A DNA stretch of 5,036 bases from Myxococcales bacterium (GTDB lineage Bacteria; Myxococcota_A; Bradymonadia; Bradymonadales; Bradymonadaceae): positions 1-5,036 of the forward strand of contig SKMT01000220.1 of assembly GCA_007120915.1 (NCBI GenBank), in the 5' to 3' direction. Each line of letters starts with the position of its first letter. Within the stretch, counting starts at the first letter, position 1. Positions 1 through 5,036 of this stretch are shown here, piece after piece. The notes beneath the pieces are model-generated. The model worked only from the letters and a program-made list of their open reading frames with translations, did no database searches and was not told the DNA's origin. The translations under genes and the position numbers were made by a program.

Positions 1-1046
1 CGGATGCACTCGAAGGGTTGAATCTGTGGGTAGGCTCGAGGATGTATCGCGGCGATGACGTCTATCTGCTCGACACCTGGCCGCTCGACGAGCTGAATAC
101 CGTCGGGGGAGGCGCCAGCTATCGAACCGGAGGGCTCGAAGGCCGGGTCCACGCCGGTGTCAACCGCCTGGACGATTCATTTCAATGGCAGGCTGTCGAC
201 AGTGCTGCCAGCCCGGTAGGAACGCGCTCGCAGGTTGTTTTGGACCGTCAACGCTTTCTCAGCTCCGGTCGTCTGGAGTACACCGAAGACGAACTGCTCG
301 GGGACCTGGGCGCCAAGGCGGTCGCCTACGGAGAGTACCATCGACTTCCCGAGGGCGAGCGTGTGCCCGCAGAATTTCTGGACAATCAAACACCGACGGA
401 ACCGGTGGAGGGGATCCTGGAGACACTTCCCGCCGACAGTGGTTGGGTGCTCGGCGGGCAGCTTGGGATCTTCGAGTCGGACACAGCGAACCATCTCAAC
501 CTGTTTGTGCGCTGGGCACAGGGACTGGCTGCCTACGGGGAGTTGGGTGTACCGGCGATAACGGCTCCCGATGGTACCGCAGCGGGAGCCCAGCAATTGT
601 CGGCAGCGCTGTCGGGCAATTGGGAAACCAATCGTGTCGGGGTGATGGCCGGAGCTCATCTGAGTCGTTTTATCAACGCTCATCCCGAGATCGACGGATT
701 CGACGAAGCGCTGGAAGCGACGGCGGTAGTTCGTCCGGCCATCTTCGTGACCGACTATTTTCATCAGGCCTTTGAGCTTAGCTATCAGCACCGCTATCCA
801 TTCGCCCTGGATCCGGAGACGGGGGAGCATCATCAACCGATGGTCTGGCAGTTGAGCATCCTTGAGATCTTGAGTTTTGGTCGGGGCAGCTACGAGCGTC
901 CCCAGCTTCGGCTCGGCTACACCGTCGCATTCTCCAACGAGGACGCCCAGCAGGCGTTCCCCGTCGGTGACCAGCGCCGGCCCGAGCCGGTGGAACACGT
1001 CTTGAGCATCGGAGCAGAGTGGTGGTTCAACTCTTCAACCTATTAA
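1..1046 (+). CDS. LamB/maltoporin-type carbohydrate porin, 5' end missing
   Basis: Outer-membrane beta-barrel expected to let maltodextrins or related sugars diffuse into the periplasm. The frame is open from the left edge (first complete codon at base 3) to TAA at 1044-1046, giving 347 visible residues; the signal peptide and first strands lie outside. Three things point to LamB. Near the left edge (bases 39-95) R-M-Y-R-G-D-D-V-Y-L-L-D-T-W matches the loop-3 constriction segment of maltoporin (RYYQRHDVHMIDFYYWD in E. coli, from memory). Near bases 891-920, Y-E-R-P-Q-L-R-L-G-Y resembles the late RPEIR strand. The last strand (G-A-E-W-W-F, 1011-1028) matches the aromatic maltoporin C-terminus. 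Between them run alternating polar/hydrophobic strands and acidic loops. LamB has about 420 mature residues and its loop 3 lies near residue 110, so roughly 100 residues plus the signal are missing. A five-residue tail (NSSTY) follows the last strand. Exact sugar specificity cannot be read. Confidence 0.86.
   Translation, partial: DALEGLNLWVGSRMYRGDDVYLLDTWPLDELNTVGGGASYRTGGLEGRVHAGVNRLDDSFQWQAVDSAASPVGTRSQVVLDRQRFLSSGRLEYTEDELLGDLGAKAVAYGEYHRLPEGERVPAEFLDNQTPTEPVEGILETLPADSGWVLGGQLGIFESDTANHLNLFVRWAQGLAAYGELGVPAITAPDGTAAGAQQLSAALSGNWETNRVGVMAGAHLSRFINAHPEIDGFDEALEATAVVRPAIFVTDYFHQAFELSYQHRYPFALDPETGEHHQPMVWQLSILEILSFGRGSYERPQLRLGYTVAFSNEDAQQAFPVGDQRRPEPVEHVLSIGAEWWFNSSTY
1011..1014 (+). promoter_or_regulatory. 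Shine-Dalgarno-like GGAG for the first amylase gene
   Basis: GGAG lies inside the porin's final codons, 4 bases before GTG 1019 and 7 bases before GTG 1022. The second spacing is closer to normal, so the real start may be 1022, which would shorten the protein by one residue. No ATG is available in frame upstream of the hydrophobic segment. The first in-frame ATG (1097) would leave a signal peptide with no positively charged N-region, so a GTG start is favoured. Confidence 0.45.
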
Positions 1047-2971
1047 AACGTTGTATTGATGCCTTCTGGGGGCGGCGAGTCGAGATACTGACGGTGATGG
1101 TTATCTTCGGGGTTGGTGTCGTCTCCGGATGTGGTGGGGAGGATTCGCGCAGTGAAGAGCCGCCGGCGGTCGTCGACGACGAGATGCGTCCGGTGGTCTA
1201 CCAGCTTGCGGTGCGACTCTTCGGCAACACAAAGGGCACCAACGAATGGAACGGCGACATCGTCACTAACGGCGTTGGAAAATTTGCCCATATCGACGAG
1301 ACGGCCATCCGGGAGATCCGCGATCTGGGGGCCACCCACATCTGGTTGACCGGTGTGCTGCAGCAGGCGACGCACACGGACTACTCCCACATCGGCGAGC
1401 CGGCGGACGACCCGGATATTCTCAAGGGAAAAGCCGGCAGTTTCTATGCTGTTCGCGACTACTTTGACGTCAGTCCGGACTATGCACTCGATCCGGAACG
1501 TCGCCTCCAGGAATTCGAGCAGCTCGTCGAGCGCATCCACGACGCCGACATGAAGGTGGTCATCGACTTCGTGCCCAATCACGTTGCCCGAAGCTACGGG
1601 TCGACGGTCAAACCGGAACTCGATTTCGGCGCCGATGACAACACCGACGTCTTCTTCGATCCCCAGAACAACTACTTTTATCTCGTCGATCCTCCGGATC
1701 AGGCGTTGTCGATTCCGGAGCCGGATCACTGGCCGAGACCCGAAGGGGCCGATGGAACGTTTTACCGGGAGAACAACACCGGTGACCCGCCGGGAGATGT
1801 GCCGAAAGTGACGGGCAACGACGTCGTCAGCGCCGACGTCGGCGTCGATGACTGGTACGAGACGGTGAAGTTGAACTACGGCTACGACTTCACCACCGGT
1901 GAAACCCACTATGACCCGACGCCCGACACCTGGGAGAAGATGGATGAAGTGCTGGCGTACTGGCAACAGATCGGGGTGGATGGTTTCCGGTGTGATTTCG
2001 CCCACCTGGTGCCCGTGGAAGCCTGGGAATATCTCATCGAGCGGGCTCGCGAGCGCGACCCGGATGTGATGTTCATCGCCGAAGCCTACCACAGCGACGC
2101 CGCCCCTCCGGGCTATTCGTTCTCCAATCTGATCAGCGCCGGGTTTGACTCCGTGTACGACGCCGAGACCTATCACCGGCTCAAGGGCATCTACTGTTGT
2201 GGCGACTGGGCCAATGACATCGACGACGAACTACCGAGCGATTACATGTTCTCGAACATGATCCGGTTTGCCGAAAACCACGATGAGCGGCGCATCGCCT
2301 CTCCAGTGGTGGAAGGGGCGAATTCCCACGCCAGCGGCTTCGGTAGCTTCGAGGCCGGCAAACCGGCCGCCGGAGTGTTATATACCCTCGGCGACGGTCC
2401 CATTCTGTTTTACAACGGCCAGGAGTTGGGCGAGGAGGGCGCCGGGGATGCCGGGTTTTCCGCCGAGGATGGTCGCACGACGATCTTCGACTACTGGACG
2501 ATGCCCCGCATGGCGGAATGGGTGAACGACCATCAGTTCGACGGGGGAGGGTTGGACGAAGATCGGCGCAGGCTGCGCAACTGGTATCGGCGACTGCTGC
2601 AGGTGGTTCAGAAGCCCGGGATCGCCACCGGCAACTTTTACTCCCTGCAACCGGCGAACGCCGACACCGCTGGATATACCTCCGGCCAGTGGATATACAG
2701 CTTTCTGCGCTATGACAGCTCGCGGGATGTTGTCTGGCTGGTGGTGGCCAACTTCAGCGATGAATCACGACAGTTCGATCTGCGTATCCCCGATGAAGCG
2801 GCTCAGTTCGCCGGTTTTTCGGAGGCCGAACGCCTCGAGTTGTCCGATGTGCTCGACGAGAATCACGATGCAGTCGAGGCCGATGCTCAACGGTTGGACA
2901 CCGACGGCATCCCTCTTCAGATCGACGAATACGGCTTTCACGTATTTCACCTCAACTGGGATGAACAATGA
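1019..2971 (+). CDS. GH13 alpha-amylase-family lipoprotein (first of two)
   Basis: Predicted secreted, lipid-anchored glycoside hydrolase of family GH13, acting on alpha-glucans by the retaining mechanism. Residues 1-37 form a signal peptide (K10/R11 and R19/R20, then a hydrophobic stretch at 23-36) ending in the lipobox V-S-G-C with Cys38; the next residue is Gly, not the inner-membrane-retention Asp. An acidic linker runs to about 55 and the (beta/alpha)8 domain from about 58 to 530. GH13 regions: I, DFVPNH (183-188); V, VKLN (283-286); II, GFRCDFAH (322-329) with nucleophile D326; III, FIAEAY with acid/base E355; IV, FAENHD (417-422) with D422. All three catalytic acids are present. A C-terminal beta domain covers about 535-647. 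From memory, the stretches around DFGADDNTD (202-210), VPVEAW (331-336) and GRTTIFDYW (485-493) recall amylase-like GH13 proteins common in Bacteroidetes. Overlaps the porin by 28 bases and the next gene by 4. Exact activity (endo-amylase, neopullulanase-like or transferase) is unresolved. Confidence 0.95.
   Translation: MVVQLFNLLKRCIDAFWGRRVEILTVMVIFGVGVVSGCGGEDSRSEEPPAVVDDEMRPVVYQLAVRLFGNTKGTNEWNGDIVTNGVGKFAHIDETAIREIRDLGATHIWLTGVLQQATHTDYSHIGEPADDPDILKGKAGSFYAVRDYFDVSPDYALDPERRLQEFEQLVERIHDADMKVVIDFVPNHVARSYGSTVKPELDFGADDNTDVFFDPQNNYFYLVDPPDQALSIPEPDHWPRPEGADGTFYRENNTGDPPGDVPKVTGNDVVSADVGVDDWYETVKLNYGYDFTTGETHYDPTPDTWEKMDEVLAYWQQIGVDGFRCDFAHLVPVEAWEYLIERARERDPDVMFIAEAYHSDAAPPGYSFSNLISAGFDSVYDAETYHRLKGIYCCGDWANDIDDELPSDYMFSNMIRFAENHDERRIASPVVEGANSHASGFGSFEAGKPAAGVLYTLGDGPILFYNGQELGEEGAGDAGFSAEDGRTTIFDYWTMPRMAEWVNDHQFDGGGLDEDRRRLRNWYRRLLQVVQKPGIATGNFYSLQPANADTAGYTSGQWIYSFLRYDSSRDVVWLVVANFSDESRQFDLRIPDEAAQFAGFSEAERLELSDVLDENHDAVEADAQRLDTDGIPLQIDEYGFHVFHLNWDEQ
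2958..2961 (+). promoter_or_regulatory. Weak Shine-Dalgarno (GGGA) and ATGA coupling for the second amylase gene
   Basis: GGGA sits 6 bases before ATG 2968. The start codon shares bases with the preceding TGA stop (ATGA, 2968-2971), so ribosomes ending the first amylase can reinitiate here. This supports 2968 over the in-frame TTG at 3010, although a start at 3010 would give a signal peptide of more ordinary length. Confidence 0.5.
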
Positions 2972-4815
2972 GTCGCGCCGGAGTTTTGTTTCGTCAGTTT
3001 TGTGCCGGATTGATCGGTGGATGGTCACGGCGGTTCAGCGTCTCGAGACTGCTGGTGGGGCTGCTGATTGTCTTGGTGTTGGTGCCGGGATGTCGCGACG
3101 TCGAATCGCTGGACGAAGACATCGACATCGACACCCACGTCGATGACTGGCGCGACGAGGTCATCTACCAGATCATGACCGACCGCTTCGCCAACGGCGA
3201 CCCCAACAATGACTATCGGGTCAAACCGGGGGCGATGGCTCGCTACCAGGGGGGAGACTGGCAGGGGATTATCGACAAGTTCGATTATCTGGAAGAACTG
3301 GGTGTTACGGCCGTCTGGATCTCGCCGGTGGTCAAGAACGTCGACATGGATGCCGGCGTCGACGGTTATCACGGGTACTGGGCGCAGGATTTTCTGTCGC
3401 CGAATCCCCATTTCGGAGATCTGGCGACGCTGCGGCGGATGGTCGACGAGGCTCACGACCGGGACATGAAGGTAATCCTCGACATCGTCACCAACCACGT
3501 GGGACAGCTCTTCTACTACGACATCAACGGCAATGGTCGCCCCGATGAGGCGCTGTATGGTTCGGGGGAGACGTCGGATCTGACTCGGGTCTCCGAATAC
3601 GATCCGGACTTCGACCCGCGCGGCATCCAGGCGAGGACGTCACTGGGGGAGGCGGGGCTGGCTCCGATTTATTTTCTCAATGATCCGGAGATCAATCGCG
3701 TTGCTCCCGAACCGGAGGAGTTTCAAAACGAGGACTGGTATTTTCGCCGTGGGCGCGTCACAGACTGGGACAACCGTGAACAGGTGCTCACCGGGGACTT
3801 TCCGGGAGGGCTGAAGGCATTGAAGACGACCCATCCCGACGTGCGCCAGGCGTTGATCGATGTGTACACCTACTGGATTGGTGTCGCGGACTTCGATGGA
3901 TTTCGCATCGACACGGTCAAGCACGTCGAGCACGGGTTCTGGGAAGAGTTCAGCCCTGCCATCCGGGAGTTCGCCGCCGAACACGGCAAGGAAAACTTCC
4001 TGATGTTCGGGGAAGCCTTCGACGGCAACGACGAACTCGTCGGCAGCTACACCTACGACGGGATGATGGACTCGGTGTTCAACTTCTCCCAGAAGTTCCA
4101 GGTCATCGACGGGGTGTTTGCCCACGGAGGGCCGACCTCCCAGATCGAAGATCATTTCAACTCCATCGAACAGCACTACTCGACGACGCCCCATCCCGGC
4201 GGGCCGACGGACTCTCAGGGCAACGGGCTGAATGCTCAGCAATTGATGGTCAATTTCGTAGACAACCACGACATCCCCCGGTTTTTGTATGAAAACCCCA
4301 GCATCGATGCGTTGCACAACGCCCTGTTGTACGTGATGACCATCAAGGGAATCCCCTGCATCTATTACGGCACGGAGCAGCAGTTTGACGGAGGCAACGA
4401 TCCGTTTAACCGGGAGCCGCTGTGGGAGTCGGGCTATGACACCGAAAACGAGACATTTCAATATCTGCAACACCTCATCGAGGTACGCCAGGAGTATGCA
4501 AAACTTCGGCGTGGCGACATCCAGGTTCGCTGGTCCACGGAGCGTACGGGCGACGAGGAAGACGCCGGGGTGTTTGCCTTTGAGCGAAACTACGACGGCG
4601 ACACGGCGCTGGTGGTCATCAACACCCACGATGATAACACCAGCCACACCAGCTTTGAGGGCGATCATATGCAGACCAGCTATTCGCCGGGCACGCGCCT
4701 GGTCAATGTCCATGACGATGGCCACTCAACGGACGACGAGGTCACGGTGGGCGATGACGGGAGGCTGCAGGTGGAAGTTGGGCCCCGAAGCGCAAAGATC
4801 TACGTCACCGATTGA
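2968..4815 (+). CDS. GH13 alpha-amylase-family lipoprotein (second of two)
   Basis: Second exported GH13 alpha-glucan hydrolase, 615 residues. The signal peptide is long (1-41, with R21/R22 and R27 before a Leu/Val-rich core at 28-39) and ends at V-P-G-C with Cys42; Arg follows the Cys, so inner-membrane retention is not expected. An acidic linker (44-60) precedes the barrel. The entry motif YQIMTDRFANGD (67-78) is typical of alpha-amylase/CGTase-like GH13 enzymes. Regions: GYHGYW (133-138); I, DIVTNH (172-177); II, GFRIDTVKH (311-319) with nucleophile D315 and the K-H pair usual in alpha-amylases; III, MFGEAF with acid/base E349; IV, FVDNHD (430-435) with D435. IYYGTEQQF followed by GGNDPFNRE (465-483) is also family-typical, and a C-terminal beta domain covers about 511-613. 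Catalytic residues are complete, so the enzyme should be active. It is too unlike the preceding gene to be a recent duplicate. Cyclodextrin-, pullulan- or branch-cutting activity cannot be excluded. Confidence 0.95.
   Translation: MSRAGVLFRQFCAGLIGGWSRRFSVSRLLVGLLIVLVLVPGCRDVESLDEDIDIDTHVDDWRDEVIYQIMTDRFANGDPNNDYRVKPGAMARYQGGDWQGIIDKFDYLEELGVTAVWISPVVKNVDMDAGVDGYHGYWAQDFLSPNPHFGDLATLRRMVDEAHDRDMKVILDIVTNHVGQLFYYDINGNGRPDEALYGSGETSDLTRVSEYDPDFDPRGIQARTSLGEAGLAPIYFLNDPEINRVAPEPEEFQNEDWYFRRGRVTDWDNREQVLTGDFPGGLKALKTTHPDVRQALIDVYTYWIGVADFDGFRIDTVKHVEHGFWEEFSPAIREFAAEHGKENFLMFGEAFDGNDELVGSYTYDGMMDSVFNFSQKFQVIDGVFAHGGPTSQIEDHFNSIEQHYSTTPHPGGPTDSQGNGLNAQQLMVNFVDNHDIPRFLYENPSIDALHNALLYVMTIKGIPCIYYGTEQQFDGGNDPFNREPLWESGYDTENETFQYLQHLIEVRQEYAKLRRGDIQVRWSTERTGDEEDAGVFAFERNYDGDTALVVINTHDDNTSHTSFEGDHMQTSYSPGTRLVNVHDDGHSTDDEVTVGDDGRLQVEVGPRSAKIYVTD
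3520..3546 (+). other. EF-hand/dockerin-like calcium loop encoded in the second amylase
   Basis: Residues 185-193 read D-I-N-G-N-G-R-P-D, fitting the D-x-[DN]-x-[DN]-G-x-x-D calcium loop. It lies just after region I, at the start of the excursion corresponding to domain B. Several GH13 enzymes bind structural calcium near here, so it probably stabilises the fold. Binding is inferred from the pattern only. Confidence 0.5.
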
Positions 4816-4832
4816 TCCGATCTGACACTGCC

Positions 4833-5036
4833 ATGAGTTCTACTGCCGAAACAGCCGTCGACGTCGAGGGGGCGATCGAACTTCGCGACCTGCATAAGTC
4901 CTACGGCGACACCAGGGTGCTCGAGGGGATTGATCTGAAGATCGAGCCCGGAGAGTTTCTGGTGCTCGTGGGCCCCTCCGGCTGTGGGAAGTCGACCCTT
5001 CTTCGCTGTATCGCGGGGCTCGAAGAGATCACGGCC
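4833..5036 (+). CDS. malK: MalK/UgpC-type ABC sugar importer ATPase, 3' end missing
   Basis: N-terminal 68 codons of an ATP-binding subunit that would power a cytoplasmic-membrane sugar importer. After a 14-residue polar, acidic lead (longer than usual for MalK), I-E-L-R-D-L-H-K-S-Y-G-D begins the nucleotide-binding domain at residue 15. Y24 is the expected A-loop aromatic that stacks on adenine. Walker A is GPSGCGKST at 47-55, with K53 contacting phosphate, and LLRCIAGLEEIT follows as in the MalK/UgpC/MsmX branch. The signature motif, Walker B and the C-terminal regulatory domain lie beyond the window. It starts 17 bases after the second amylase stop, with no clear Shine-Dalgarno, which fits read-through within an operon. 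The symbol rests on family resemblance plus the maltodextrin context; such ATPases can serve several sugar importers, so another substrate is possible. Confidence 0.9.
   Translation, partial: MSSTAETAVDVEGAIELRDLHKSYGDTRVLEGIDLKIEPGEFLVLVGPSGCGKSTLLRCIAGLEEITA

Noticed and set aside
177..998. Minus-strand open frame (273 codons) opposite the porin
   Set aside because: The plus-strand frame carries LamB-type motifs at both ends; the antisense product shows no domain or signal peptide.
1043..2176. Long minus-strand open frame (377 codons) opposite the first amylase
   Set aside because: It lies antisense to an unmistakable GH13 gene with intact motifs; its product is Val/Asp/Arg/His-rich with no recognisable domain, the usual shadow of a GC-rich gene.
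2268..2525. Small plus-strand frames inside the amylase genes
   Set aside because: They are Arg/Pro/Ser-rich out-of-frame readings with no ribosome site or domain.
3115..3150. Short repetitive gacatcgacatcgac tract as a DNA repeat or regulatory site
   Set aside because: It encodes the acidic linker D-E-D-I-D-I-D-T after the lipidated Cys, so codon repetition explains it.
3640..4725. Long minus-strand open frame (361 codons) opposite the second amylase
   Set aside because: Same reasoning: low-complexity shadow composition and no domain, and it covers the catalytic regions of a clear gene.
1019..4815. The two amylase genes as a recent tandem duplication
   Set aside because: They share only the general GH13 plan; regions II, III, IV and V, the domain B segments and the C-termini differ too much.
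4816..4832. Terminator or promoter between the second amylase and the ATPase gene
   Set aside because: Only 17 bases, with no inverted repeat, T-run or recognisable -10/-35 pair.

Overview
The window is one densely packed, plus-strand stretch of an alpha-glucan (maltodextrin/starch) utilisation operon. The host is a Gram-negative bacterium: the first gene encodes an outer-membrane beta-barrel, and the next two encode lipoproteins. The DNA is GC-rich, and the secreted proteins are visibly rich in Asp and Glu. That composition, with GTG starts and tight gene overlaps, would fit a free-living, perhaps salt-exposed, delta-proteobacterium-like lineage (myxobacterial or bradymonad type). This placement is an impression, not a result.

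Layout: (1) 1-1046, the C-terminal three quarters or so of a LamB/maltoporin-type sugar porin, cut by the left edge. (2) 1019-2971, a GH13 alpha-amylase-family lipoprotein that starts on a GTG inside the last codons of the porin. (3) 2968-4815, a second GH13 lipoprotein from a clearly different branch of the family, overlapping gene 2 by ATGA. (4) 4833-5036, the N-terminus of a MalK/UgpC-type ABC importer ATPase, cut by the right edge. The only non-coding DNA is the 17 bases between genes 3 and 4. I see no internal promoter, terminator, RNA gene, mobile element, CRISPR array or notable DNA repeat.

How the genes would work together (inference from families and order): the two membrane-anchored amylases cut starch or long maltodextrins at the cell surface or in the periplasm, the porin passes oligosaccharides across the outer membrane, and an ABC importer energised by the MalK-like ATPase takes them into the cytoplasm. 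The binding protein and permeases (MalE/F/G type) are not in view and would be expected in the flanks. The layout resembles a LamB/ABC maltodextrin system combined with SusG-like lipoprotein amylases. No component is an unknown family. The points of interest are the gene combination, the overlapping gene ends, and some departures from the usual active-site and pore motifs.
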